From Hippophae tibetana (taxonomy: Eukaryota; Streptophyta; Magnoliopsida; Rosales; Elaeagnaceae), in NCBI GenBank assembly GCA_037013495.1, contig CM072801.1, positions 111,359,816 through 111,423,815 of the forward strand: a DNA stretch of 64,000 bases, written 5' to 3'. Positions 50,727 through 63,763 of this stretch are shown one piece after another. A program made the position numbers and the translations under genes. Under the pieces are notes generated by a model. That model was not told where the DNA came from and made no database searches. It saw only the letters and a program-made list of their open reading frames with translations. Numbering within the stretch: position 1 is the first letter of the stretch; every line of letters begins with the position of its first letter.

Positions 50727-52666
50727 ACCCAAATTTCATGGTTCATACTACATAATGATGTCTTAAACTTTGGTCGCACATTATTTCCTCGTAATCTGTT
50801 CTTTCTCTTTAGGATTTCAATTTGTTTATCTTAGCAATATTCTTAGTAATTCAATCTTTCTTATTCCTTTGAGTTCCAATGTTCTTAGGTTTTCCGCAAA
50901 AGGGATTCGCATCGTTTGGGATCATAGCCTTCGTTGCAGATAATGTTGTATCAATCTTCACATATCTATTTATTGAATTTTAGATTTAAAATTTTTTGTT
51001 CTTTTGAGGTTTTCTCCCCTCTTAAATCACAAAATTCCAAAAAGAAAAAGAAATTGTGTCCTTAAAGTCTTGTCGTTTATTTCAATTTTGTTGACATTGT
51101 TTTCCATTTGGATTTTATATCTTATTTTTCTTTAAAATATCGTTGTCTTTTAATTTTCTTTGTTTTATGTGTTCCACCTTTCCTTCTTCTTGAGAAAAAT
51201 AAGAGAGCTAATACAGTTCACAGTGTAAAAACAAAAAGAAGGTATTAATTATGGTTGTAAATTAAAACTGTTGTAACTTTTCATTTGTGGATCGAAATGA
51301 CTACTATAATATAGCAAATCTTAAGCTCGTTCCGATACCTAGAAACGCGACGGAGCAATAGTATATTTCCCACTTTTGTCAATCCAACTTTCATAGTTCA
51401 TACTACAAAATGATGTCTTAAACTTTGGTCGCACCTTATTTCGTCGTAATCTATTCTTGCCCTTTAGGATTTCAATTTGTTCATCTTAGAAATATTCTTA
51501 GTAATTCAATCTTTCTTATTCGTTTGAGTTCTAGTGTTCTTAGGTTGTCCGCAAAAGGGATTCGCATCGTTTGGGATCATAGCCTTCGTTGCTGATAATG
51601 TTGTATCAATCTTCACATATCTATTTATAGAATTTTAGATTTAAAATTTTTTGTTCTTTTGAGGTTTTCTCCCCTCTTAAATCACAAATTCCAAAAAGAA
51701 AAAGAAATTGTGTCCTTAAAGTCTTGTCGTTTATTTCAATTTTGTTGACATTGTTTTCCATTTGGATTTTATATCTTATTTTTCTTTAAAAAATCGTTCT
51801 CTTTTAATTTTCTTTGTTTTATGTGTTCCACCTTTCCTTCTTCTTGATAAAAATAAGAGAGCTAATACAGTTCACAGTGTAAAAACAAAAAGAAGGTATT
51901 AATTATGGTTGTAAATTAAAACTGTTGTAACTTTTCATTTGTGGATCGAAATGACTACTATAATATAGCAAATCTTAAGCTCGTTCCGATACCTAGAAAC
52001 GCGACGGAGCAATAGTATATTTCCCACTTTTGTCAATCCAACTTTCATAGTTCATACTAAAAAATGATGTCTTAAACTTTGGTCGCACCTTATTTCGTCG
52101 TAATCTATTCTTGCCCTTTAGGATTTCAATTTGTTCATCTTAGAAATATTCTTAGTAATTCAATCTTTCTTATTCGTTTGAGTTCCAGTGTTCTTAGGTT
52201 GTCCGCAAAAGGGATTCGCATCGTTTGGGATCATAGCCTTCGTTGCTGATAATGTTGTATCAATCTTCACATATCTATTTATTGAATTTTAGATTTAAAA
52301 AATTTCGTGCTTTTGAGGTTCCAAAAAGGGAAAGAAATTGTGTCCTTAATGTCTTGTCGTTTATTTCAATTTTGTTGACATTGTTTTCCACTTTAGATTT
52401 CATATCTTATTTTTCTTTAAAATATCGTTATCTTTTAATTTTCTTTGTTTTATGGGTTGCACCTTTCTTTCTTCTTGAGAAAAACAAGAGAGCTAATACA
52501 TTTCACAGTGTAAAAACAAAAAGCAGGTATTAATTATGGTTGTAAGTTAAAACTATTATAACTTTTCATTTGTGCATCGAAATGACAACTATAATATATC
52601 AAATCTTAAGCTCGTTCCGATACCTAAACATGCGATGGAGAAATAGTATATGTCCCACTTTTGTCA

Positions 52667-53974
52667 ACCCAACTTTCATAGTTCATACTACATAATGATG
52701 TCTTAAACTTTGGTCGCACCTTATTTAGTTGTAATCTATTCTTGCCCTTTAGGATTTCAATTTGTTCATCTTAGCCATATTCTTAGTAATTCAATCTTTC
52801 TTATTCCATTGAGTTCCAGGGTTTTTAGGTTGTCCGCAAAAGTAATTCGCATCGTTTGTGATCATAACCTTGGTTGCTGATAATGTTGTATCAATCTTCA
52901 CATATCAATTTATTGAATTTTAGATTTAAAAAGTTTGTGCTTTTGAGGTTTTCTCCTCTCTTAAGTCACAAATTCCAAAAAGAGAATGAAATTGTGTCCT
53001 TAAAGTCTTGTCTGTTATTTCAGTTTTGTTGACATTATTTCACACTTTGGATGTCATATCTTATTTTTCTTTAAAATCTCGTTATCTTTTAATTTTCTTT
53101 GTTTTATGTGTTCTACCTTTCTTTCTTCTTGAGAAAAACAAGAGAGCTAATACTGTTCACAGTGTAAAAACAGAAAGGAGGTATTAATATTTGTTGTAAC
53201 TTAAAACTGTTGTCACATTTAATATAAGCATCGAAATGACTACGACAATACATCAAATCTGAAGCTCGTTCCGATACCTAAAAACGCAACGAAGCAATAG
53301 TATATTTCCCCACTTTTGTCAACCCAACTTTCATGGTTCATACTACATAATGATGTCTTAAAATTTGGTCGCACCTTATTTCATTTTAATGTATTCTTGC
53401 CCTTTAGGATTTCAATTTGTTCATCTTAGCCATATTCTTACTAATTCAATCTTTCTTATTCCATTGAGTTCCTGGGTTCTTAGGTTGTCTGCAAAAGGGA
53501 TTCGCATCGTTTATGATCATAGCCTTTGTTGCTGATAATGTTGTATCAATCTTCACATAACTATTTATTGAATTTTAGATTTAATAAATTTTGTGCTTTT
53601 CAGGTTTTCTCCCCTCTTAAATCACAAATTCCAAAAAGAAAAAGAAATTGTGTCCTTAAACTCTTGTCGTTTATTTCAATTTTGTTGACATTGTTTTCCA
53701 TTTGGATTTCATATCTTATTTTTCTTTAAAATATCGTTCTCTTTTAATTTTCTTTGTTTTATGTGTCCACCTTTCCTTCTTCTTGAGAAAAATAAGAGAG
53801 CTAATACAGTTCACAGTGTAAAAACAAAAAGAAGGTATTAATTATGGTTGTAAATTAAAACTTTTGTAACTTTTCATTTGTGGATCGAAATGACTACTAT
53901 AATATAGCAAATCTTAAGCTCGTTCCGATACCTAGAAACGCAACGGAGCAATAGTATATTTCCCACTTTTGTCA
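52667..53974. repeat. Second isolated P-Q-like pair
   Basis: The monomer at 52667 has an H-type head and a P tail ('ggaggtattaatatttg', 'tacgacaatacatc', 'cgcaacgaagc'). The next, at 53322 (653 bp), has a Q-like head ('attttaatgtattcttg', 'tcctgggttc', 'tttatgatc') and then turns J-like ('tctcccctc', 'gaaaaataagag'). It lies immediately left of the transition to the 1310-bp block. Confidence 0.8.
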
Positions 53975-54606
53975 ATCCAACTTTCATAGTTCATACTACA
54001 ATATGATGTCTTAAACTTTGGTCGCACCTTATTTCGTCGTAATCTATTCTTGCCCTTTAGGATTTCAATTTGTTCATCTTAGAAATATTCTTAGTAATTC
54101 AATCTTTCTTATTCGTTTGAGTTCCAGTGTTCTTAGGTTTTCCGCAAAAGGGATTCGCATCGTTTGGGATCATATCCTTCGTTGCTGATAATGTTGTATC
54201 AATCTTCATATATCTATTTATTGAATTTTAGATTTAAAAAATTTTAATGCTTTTGAGGTTCCAAAAAGGGAAAGAAATTGTGTCCTTAATGTCTTGTCGT
54301 TTATTTCAATTTTGTTGACATTGTTTTCCACTTTAGATTTCATATCTTATTTTTCTTTAAAATATCGTTATCTTTTACTTTTCTTTGTTTTATGTGTTTC
54401 ATCTTTCTTTCTTCTTGAGAAAAACAAGAGAGCTAATACATTTCACAGTGTAAAAACAAAAAGCAGGTATTAATTATGGTTGTAAGTTAAAACTGTTATA
54501 ACTTTTCATTTGTGTATCGAAATAGCAACTATAATATATCAAATCTTAAGCTCGTTCCGATACCTAAACACGCGATGGAGCAATAGTATATTTCCCACTT
54601 TTTTCA
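53322..54606. repeat. Two transition monomers (Q/J hybrid and G)
   Basis: The monomer at 53322 is 653 bp, partly because of 'tatgtgtccacc' where others have 'tatgtgttccacc'. The monomer at 53975 is an ordinary 632-bp G copy with 'tttaatgc' and the tail 'cacgcgatggagc'. They separate the 2594-bp tetramer from the 1310-bp dimers. Confidence 0.82.
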
Positions 54607-57600
54607 ACCCAACTTTCATAGTTCATACTACATAATGATGTCTTAAACTTTGGTCGCACCTTATTTAGTTGTAATCTATTCTTGCCCTTTAGGATTTCAA
54701 TTTGTTCATCTTCGCCATATTCTTAGTAATTCAATCTTTCTTATTCCATTGAGTTCCAGGGTTTTTAGGTTGTCCGCAAAAGTGATTCGCATCGTTTGTG
54801 ATCATAACCTTGGTTGCTGATAATGTTGTATCAATCTTCACATATCTATTTATTGAATTTTAGATTTAAAAAGTTTGTGCTTTTGAGGTTTTCTCCTCTC
54901 TTAAGTCACAAATTAAAAAAAGAGAATGAAATTGTGTCCTTAAAGTCTTGTCTGTTATTTCAGTTTTGTTGACATTATTTCCCACTTTGGATTTCATATC
55001 TTATTTTTCTTTAAAATCTCGTTATCTTTTAATTTTCTTTGTTTTAGGTGTTCCACCTTTCTTTCTTCTTGAGAAAAACAAGAGAGCTAAAACTGTTTAC
55101 AGTGTAAAAACAAAAGGGAGGTATTAATATTTGTTGTAACTTAAAACTGTTGTCACATTTAATATAAGCATCGAAATGACTACGACAATACATCAAATCT
55201 GAAGCTCGTTCCGATACCTAAAAACGCAACGAAGCAATAGTATATTTCCCCACTTTTGTCAACCCAACTTTCATGGTTCATACTACATAATGATGTCTTA
55301 AAATTAGGTCGCACCTTATTTCATTTTAATCTATTCATCCCCTTTAGGATTTCAATTTGTTCATCTTAGCCATATTCTTAGTAATTCAATCTTTCTTATT
55401 CCATTGAGTTCCTGGGTTCTTAGGTTGTCCGCAAAAGGGATTCGCATCGTTTATGATCATAGCCTTCGTTGCTGATAATGTTGTATCAATCTTCACATAT
55501 CTATTTATTGAATTTTAGATTTGAAAAATTTTGTGCTTTTGAGGTTTTCTCCTCTCTTAAGTGACAAATTCCAAAAAGAGAAAGAAATTGTGTCCTTAAT
55601 GTCTTGTCGTTTATTTCAATTTTGTTGACATTGTTTTCCACTTTGGATTTTATATCTTATTTTTCTTTAAAATATCGTTCTCTTTTAATTTTCTTTGTTT
55701 TATGGGTTCCACCTTTCCTTTTTCTTGAGAAAAACAAGAGAGCTAATACAGTTCATAGTGTAAAAACAAAAAGAAGGTATTAATTATGGTTGTAAATTAA
55801 AACTGTTGTAACTTTTCATTTGTGGATCGAAATGACTACTATAATATAGCAAATCTTAAGCTCGTTCCGATACCTAGAAACGCGACGGAACAATAGTATA
55901 TTTCCCACTTTTGTCAATCTAACTTTCATTGTTCATACTACAAAATGATGTCTTAAACTTTGGTCGCACCTTATTTCGTCGTAATCTATTCTTGCCCTTT
56001 AGGATTTCAATTTGTTCATCTTAGCCATATTCTTAGTAATTCAATCTTTCTTATTCCATTGAGTTCCAGGGTTTTTAGGTTGTCCGCAAAAGTGATTCGC
56101 ATCGTTTGTGATCATAACCTTGGTTGCTGATAATGTTGTATCAATCTTCACATATCTATTTATTGAATTTTAGATTTAAAAAGTTTGTGCTTTTGAGGTT
56201 TTCTCCTCTCTTAAGTCACAAATTCCAAAAAGAGAATGAAATTGTGTCCTTAAAGTCTTGTCTGTTATTTCAGTTTTGTTGACATTATTTCCCACTTTGG
56301 ATTTCATATCTTATTTTTCTTTAAAATCTCGTTATCTTTTAATTTTCTTTGTTTTAGGTGTTCCACCTTTCTTTCTTCTTGAGAAAAACAAGAGAGCTAA
56401 AACTGTTTACAGTGTAAAAACAAAAGGGAGGTATTAATATTTGTTGTAACTTAGAACTGTTGTCACATTTAATATAAGCATCGAAATGACTACGACAATA
56501 CATCAAATCTGAAGCTCGTTCCGATACCTAAAAACGCAACGAAGCAATAGTATATTTCCCCACTTTTGTCAACCCAACTTTCATGGTTCATACTACATAA
56601 TGATGTCTTAAAATTAGGTCGCACCTTATTTCATTTTAATCTATTCATCCCCTTTAGGATTTCAATTTGTTCATCTTAGCCATATTCTTAGTAATTCAAT
56701 CTTTCTTATTCCATTGAGTTCCTGGGTTCTTAGGTTGTCCGCAAAAGGGATTCGCATCGTTTATGATCATAGCCTTCGTTGCTGATAATGTTGTATCAAT
56801 CTTCACATATCTATTTATTGAATTTTAGATTTGAAAAATTTTGTGCTTTTGAGGTTTTCTCCTCTCTTAAGTGACAAATTCCAAAAAGAGAAAGAAATTG
56901 TGTCCTTAATGTCTTGTCGTTTATTTCAATTTTGTTGACATTGTTTTCCACTTTGGATTTTATATCTTATTTTTCTTTAAAATATCGTTCTCTTTTAATT
57001 TTCTTTGTTTTATGGGTTCCACCTTTCCTTTTTCTTGAGAAAAACAAGAGAGCTAATACAGTTCATAGTGTAAAAACAAAAAGAAGGTATTAATTATGGT
57101 TGTAAATTAAAACTGTTGTAACTTTTCATTTGTGGATCGAAATGACTACTATAATATAGCAAATCTTAAGCTCGTTCCGATACCTAGAAACGCGACGGAA
57201 CAATAGTATATTTCCCACTTTTGTCAATCTAACTTTCATTGTTCATACTACAAAATGATGTCTTAAACTTTGGTCGCACCTTATTTCGTCGTAATCTATT
57301 CTTGCCCTTTAGGATTTCAATTTGTTCATCTTAGCCATATTCTTAGTAATTCAATCTTTCTTATTCCATTGAGTTCCAGGGTTTTTAGGTTGTCCGCAAA
57401 AGTGATTCGCATCGTTTGTGATCATAACCTTGGTTGCTGATAATGTTGTATCAATCTTCACATATCTATTTATTGAATTTTAGATTTAAAAAGTTTGTGC
57501 TTTTGAGGTTTTCTCCTCTCTTAAGTCACAAATTCCAAAAAGAGAATGAAATTGTGTCCTTAAAGTCTTGTCTGTTATTTCAGTTTTGTTGACATTATTT

Positions 57601-60600
57601 CCCACTTTGGATTTCATATCTTATTTTTCTTTAAAATCTCGTTATCTTTTAATTTTCTTTGTTTTAGGTGTTCCACCTTTCTTTCTTCTTGAGAAAAACA
57701 AGAGAGCTAAAACTGTTTACAGTGTAAAAACAAAAGGGAGGTATTAATATTTGTTGTAACTTAAAACTGTTGTCACATTTAATATAAGCATCGAAATGAC
57801 TACGACAATACATCAAATCTGAAGCTCGTTCCGATACCTAAAAACGCAACGAAGCAATAGTATATTTCCCCACTTTTGTCAACCCAACTTTCATGGTTCA
57901 TACTACATAATGATGTCTTAAAATTAGGTCGCACCTTATTTCATTTTAATCTATTCATCCCCTTTAGGATTTCAATTTGTTCATCTTAGCCATATTCTTA
58001 GTAATTCAATCTTTCTTATTCCATTGAGTTCCTGGGTTCTTAGGTTGTCCGCAAAAGGGATTCGCATCGTTTATGATCATAGCCTTCGTTGCTGATAATG
58101 TTGTATCAATCTTCACATATCTATTTATTGAATTTTAGATTTGAAAAATTTTGTGCTTTTGAGGTTTTCTCCTCTCTTAAGTGACAAATTCCAAAAAGAG
58201 AAAGAAATTGTGTCCTTAATGTCTTGTCGTTTATTTCAATTTTGTTGACATTGTTTTCCAGTTTGGATTTTATATCTTATTTTTCTTTAAAATATCGTTC
58301 TCTTTTAATTTTCTTTGTTTTATGGGTTCCACCTTTCCTTTTTCTTGAGAAAAACAAGAGAGCTAATACAGTTCATAGTGTAAAAACAAAAAGAAGGTAT
58401 TAATTATGGTTGTAAATTAAAACTGTTGTAACTTTTCATTTGTGGATCGAAATGACTACTATAATATAGCAAATCTTAAGCTCGTTCCGATACCTAGAAA
58501 CGCGACGGAACAATAGTATATTTCCCACTTTTGTCAATCTAACTTTCATTGTTCATACTACAAAATGATGTCTTAAACTTTGGTCGCACCTTATTTCGTC
58601 GTAATCTATTCTTGCCCTTTAGGATTTCAATTTGTTCATCTTAGCCATATTCTTAGTAATTCAATCTTTCTTATTCCATTGAGTTCCAGGGTTTTTAGGT
58701 TGTCCGCAAAAGTGATTCGCATCGTTTGTGATCATAACCTTGGTTGCTGATAATGTTGTATCAATCTTCACATATCTATTTATTGAATTTTAGATTTAAA
58801 AAGTTTGTGCTTTTGAGGTTTTCTCCTCTCTTAAGTCACAAATTCCAAAAAGAGAATGAAATTGTGTCCTTAAAGTCTTGTCTGTTATTTCAGTTTTGTT
58901 GACATTATTTCCCACTTTGGATTTCATATCTTATTTTTCTTTAAAATCTCGTTATCTTTTAATTTTCTTTGTTTTAGGTGTTCCACCTTTCTTTCTTCTT
59001 GAGAAAAACAAGAGAGCTAAAACTGTTTACAGTGTAAAAACAAAAGGGAGGTATTAATATTTGTTGTAACTTAAAACTGTTGTCACATTTAATATAAGCA
59101 TCGAAATGACTACGACAATACATCAAATCTGAAGCTCGTTCCGATACCTAAAAACGCAACGAAGCAATAGTATATTTCCCCACTTTTGTCAACCCAACTT
59201 TCATGGTTCATACTACATAATGATGTCTTAAAATTAGGTCGCACCTTATTTCATTTTAATCTATTCATCCCCTTTAGGATTTCAATTTGTTCATCTTAGC
59301 CATATTCTTAGTAATTCAATCTTTCTTATTCCATTGAGTTCCTGGGTTCTTAGGTTGTCCGCAAAAGGGATTCGCATCGTTTATGATCATAGCCTTCGTT
59401 GCTGATAATGTTGTATCAATCTTCACATATCTATTTATTGAATTTTAGATTTGAAAAATTTTGTGCTTTTGAGGTTTTCTCCTCTCTTAAGTGACAAATT
59501 CCAAAAAGAGAAAGAAATTGTGTCCTTAATGTCTTGTCGTTTATTTCAATTTTGTTGACATTGTTTTCCAGTTTGGATTTTATATCTTATTTTTCTTTAA
59601 AATATCGTTCTCTTTTAATTTTCTTTGTTTTATGGGTTCCACCTTTCCTTTTTCTTGAGAAAAACAAGAGAGCTAATACAGTTCATAGTGTAAAAACAAA
59701 AAGAAGGTATTAATTATGGTTGTAAATTAAAACTGTTGTAACTTTTCATTTGTGGATCGAAATGACTACTATAATATAGCAAATCTTAAGCTCGTTCCGA
59801 TACCTAGAAACGCGACGGAACAATAGTATATTTCCCACTTTTGTCAATCTAACTTTCATTGTTCATACTACAAAATGATGTCTTAAACTTTGGTCGCACC
59901 TTATTTCGTCGTAATCTATTCTTGCCCTTTAGGATTTCAATTTGTTCATCTTAGCCATATTCTTAGTAATTCAATCTTTCTTATTCCATTGAGTTCCAGG
60001 GTTTTTAGGTTGTCCGCAAAAGTGATTCGCATCGTTTGTGATCATAACCTTGGTTGCTGATAATGTTGTATCAATCTTCACATATCTATTTATTGAATTT
60101 TAGATTTAAAAAGTTTGTGCTTTTGAGGTTTTCTCCTCTCTTAAGTCACAAATTCCAAAAAGAGAATGAAATTGTGTCCTTAAAGTCTTGTCTGTTATTT
60201 CAGTTTTGTTGACATTATTTCCCACTTTGGATTTCATATCTTATTTTTCTTTAAAATCTCGTTATCTTTTAATTTTCTTTGTTTTAGGTGTTCCACCTTT
60301 CTTTCTTCTTGAGAAAAACAAGAGAGCTAAAACTGTTTACAGTGTAAAAACAAAAGGGAGGTATTAATATTTGTTGTAACTTAAAACTGTTGTCACATTT
60401 AATATAAGCATCGAAATGACTACGACAATACATCAAATCTGAAGCTCGTTCCGATACCTAAAAACGCAACGAAGCAATAGTATATTTCCCCACTTTTGTC
60501 AACCCAACTTTCATGGTTCATACTACATAATGATGTCTTAAAATTAGGTCGCACCTTATTTCATTTTAATCTATTCATCCCCTTTAGGATTTCAATTTGT

Positions 60601-62466
60601 TCATCTTAGCCATATTCTTAGTAATTCAATCTTTCTTATTCCATTGAGTTCCTGGGTTCTTAGGTTGTCCGCAAAAGGGATTCGCATCGTTTATGATCAT
60701 AGCCTTCGTTGCTGATAATGTTGTATCAATCTTCACATATCTATTTATTGAATTTTAGATTTGAAAAATTTTGTGCTTTTGAGGTTTTCTCCTCTCTTAA
60801 GTGACAAATTCCAAAAAGAGAAAGAAATTGTGTCCTTAATGTCTTGTCGTTTATTTCAATTTTGTTGACATTGTTTTCCAGTTTGGATTTTATATCTTAT
60901 TTTTCTTTAAAATATCGTTCTCTTTTAATTTTCTTTGTTTTATGGGTTCCACCTTTCCTTTTTCTTGAGAAAAACAAGAGAGCTAATACAGTTCATAGTG
61001 TAAAAACAAAAAGAAGGTATTAATTATGGTTGTAAATTAAAACTGTTGTAACTTTTCATTTGTGGATCGAAATGACTACTATAATATAGCAAATCTTAAG
61101 CTCGTTCCGATACCTAGAAACGCGACGGAACAATAGTATATTTCCCACTTTTGTCAATCTAACTTTCATTGTTCATACTACAAAATGATGTCTTAAACTT
61201 TGGTCGCACCTTATTTCGTCGTAATCTATTCTTGCCCTTTAGGATTTCAATTTGTTCATCTTAGCCATATTCTTAGTAATTCAATCTTTCTTATTCCATT
61301 GAGTTCCAGGGTTTTTAGGTTGTCCGCAAAAGTGATTCGCATCGTTTGTGATCATAACCTTGGTTGCTGATAATGTTGTATCAATCTTCACATATCTATT
61401 TATTGAATTTTAGATTTAAAAAGTTTGTGCTTTTGAGGTTTTCTCCTCTCTTAAGTCACAAATTCCAAAAAGAGAATGAAATTGTGTCCTTAAAGTCTTG
61501 TCTGTTATTTCAGTTTTGTTGACATTATTTCCCACTTTGGATTTCATATCTTATTTTTCTTTAAAATCTCGTTATCTTTTAATTTTTTTTGTTTTAGGTG
61601 TTCCACCTTTCTTTCTTCTTGAGAAAAACAAGAGAGCTAAAACTGTTTACAGTGTAAAAACAAAAGGGAGGTATTAATATTTGTTGTAACTTAAAACTGT
61701 TGTCACATTTAATATAAGCATCGAAATGACTACGACAATACATCAAATCTGAAGCTCGTTCCGATACCTAAAAACGCAACGAAGCAATAGTATATTTCCC
61801 CACTTTTGTCAACCCAACTTTCATGGTTCATACTACATAATGATGTCTTAAAATTAGGTCGCACCTTATTTCATTTTAATCTATTCATCCCCTTTAGGAT
61901 TTCAATTTGTTCATCTTAGCCATATTCTTAGTAATTCAATCTTTCTTATTCCATTGAGTTCCTGGGTTCTTAGGTTGTCCGCAAAAGGGATTCGCATCGT
62001 TTATGATCATAGCCTTCGTTGCTGATAATGTTGTATCAATCTTCACATATCTATTTATTGAATTTTAGATTTGAAAAATTTTGTGCTTTTGAGGTTTTCT
62101 CCTCTCTTAAGTGACAAATTCCAAAAAGAGAAAGAAATTGTGTCCTTAATGTCTTGTCGTTTATTTCAATTTTGTTGACATTGTTTTCCACTTTGGATTT
62201 TATATCTTATTTTTCTTTAAAATATCGTTCTCTTTTAATTTTCTTTGTTTTATGGGTTCCACCTTTCCTTTTTCTTGAGAAAAACAAGAGAGCTAATACA
62301 GTTCATAGTGTAAAAACAAAAAGAAGGTATTAATTATGGTTGTAAATTAAAACTGTTGTAACTTTTCATTTGTGGATCGAAATGACTACTATAATATAGC
62401 AAATCTTAAGCTCGTTCCGATACCTAGAAACGCGACGGAACAATAGTATATTTCCCACTTTTGTCA
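54607..62466. repeat. Young dimer HOR block P-Q, 1310-bp unit, six copies
   Basis: P copies start at 54607, 55917, 57227, 58537, 59847 and 61157; Q copies at 55262, 56572, 57882, 59192, 60502 and 61812. Spacing is exactly 1310 throughout. P joins an H-type head and middle to the tail 'gggaggtattaatatttg'; Q has 'aaaattaggtcgc', 'attcatcccc', 'tcctgggttc', 'tttatgatc', 'tatgggttcc' and 'gttcatagtg'. By eye, units from 55262 on differ at a handful of bases: g at 56454; g at 58261, 59571 and 60881; t at 61587. The first P copy has a different head and 'aaattaaaaaaag', so it is the boundary copy. No other block is this uniform, so it is the most recent amplification or homogenisation in the window. 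Confidence 0.95.
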
Positions 62467-63121
62467 ATCTAACTTTCATTGATCATACTACAAAATGATG
62501 TCTTAAACTTTGGTCGCACCTTATTTCGTCGTAATCTATTCTTGCCCTTTAGGATTTCAATTTGTTCATCTTAGCCATATTCTTAGTAATTCAATCTTTC
62601 TTATTCCATTGATTTCCAGGGTTTTTAGGTTGTCCGCAAAAGGGATTCGCATCGTTTAGGATCATAGCCTTCGTTGCTGATAATGTTGTATCAATCGTCA
62701 CATATCTATTTATTGAATTTTAGATTTAAAAAATTTTGTGCTTTTGAGGTTTTCTCCTCTCTTAAGTGACAAATTCCAAAAAGAGAAAGAAATTGTGTCC
62801 TTAATGTCTTGTCGTTTATTTCAATTTTGTTGACATTGTTTTCCACTTTGGATTTCATATCTTATTTTTCTTTAAACTCTAGTTATCTTTTAATTTTCTT
62901 TGTTTTATGTGTTCCACCATTCTTTCTTCTTGAGAAATACAAGAGAGCTAATACAGTTCACAGAGTAAAAACAAAAGGAAGGTATTAATTGGGGTTGTAA
63001 TTAAAACTGTTATAACTTTTAATTTGTGCATCGAAATGAGTACTATAATTTATCAAATCTGAAGCTCGTTCCATTACCTAAAAACGCACAAGAGCAATAG
63101 TACATTTCCCCACTTTTGTCA
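62467..63121 (+). repeat. Boundary monomer between the young block and older satellite
   Basis: The head follows class P ('atctaactttcatt', then 'ccagggtttttagg'). From about 62613 ('ttgatttcc') onward it departs to a C/E-like form ('gcatcgtttaggatcatag', 'atcgtcac', 'aagtgacaaattcc') with an A-like tail ('cacagagtaaaaac'). It corresponds to the copies at 29431 and 46836, which also precede a 642-bp monomer. Confidence 0.85.
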
Positions 63122-63763
63122 ACCCAAATTTCATGGTTCATACTACATAATGATGTCTTAAACTTTGGTCGCACATTATTTCGTCGTAATCTGTTGTTTC
63201 TCTTTAGGATTTCATTTGTTCATCTTAGCAATATTCTGAGTAATTCAATCTTTCTTATTCCTTTGAGTTCCAGTTTCTTAGGTTTTCCGCAAAAGGGATT
63301 CGATTCGTTTGGGATCATAGCCTTCGTTGCTGATAATGTTGTATCAATCGTCACATATCTATTTATTGAATTTTAGATTTAATAAATTTTGTGCTTTTGA
63401 GGTTTTCTCTCACAAATTCCAAAAAGAGAAGGAAATTGTGTCCTTAATGTCTTGTCGGTTATTTCAATTTTGTTGACATTGTTTTCCATTTGGATTTCAT
63501 ATCTTATTTTTCTTTAAACTCTTGTTATCTTTTAATTTTCTTTGTTTTATGTGTTCCACCATTCTTTCTTCTTGAGAAAAACAAGAGAGCTAATACAGTT
63601 CACAGAGTAAAAACAAAAGGAAGGTATTAATTGGGGTTGTAATTAAAACTGTTATAACTTTTAATTTGTGCGTCGAAATGAGTACTATAATTTATCAAAT
63701 CTGAAGCTCGTTCCATTACCTAAAAACGCACCAGAGCAATAGTATATTTCCCCACTTTTGTCA
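63122..63763 (+). repeat. 642-bp monomer, third copy
   Basis: It has the same 10-bp deletion, 'ggatttcatttg' and 'ttccatttgg' as the copies at 30086 and 47491. It has 'cacagagtaaaaac' like the first copy, not the 'cacatag' of the second. It is followed by a J-like head. Confidence 0.9.

Larger units (their letters stand above)
48133..53321. repeat. Tetramer HOR, 2594-bp unit, two tandem copies
   Basis: Starts are 48133 (J), 48788 (J variant), 49442 (G', 631 bp), 50073 (H-type head), then 50727, 51382, 52036 and 52667. All four corresponding pairs are 2594 bp apart. Shared private changes include 'gagttctagtg' in 48788/51382, 'tatgggttgcacc' in 49442/52036, and 'catatcaattta' and 'ttggatgtcat' in 50073/52667. 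The units are near-identical except at the tails of the fourth members, where the duplication junction lies. Confidence 0.94.
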
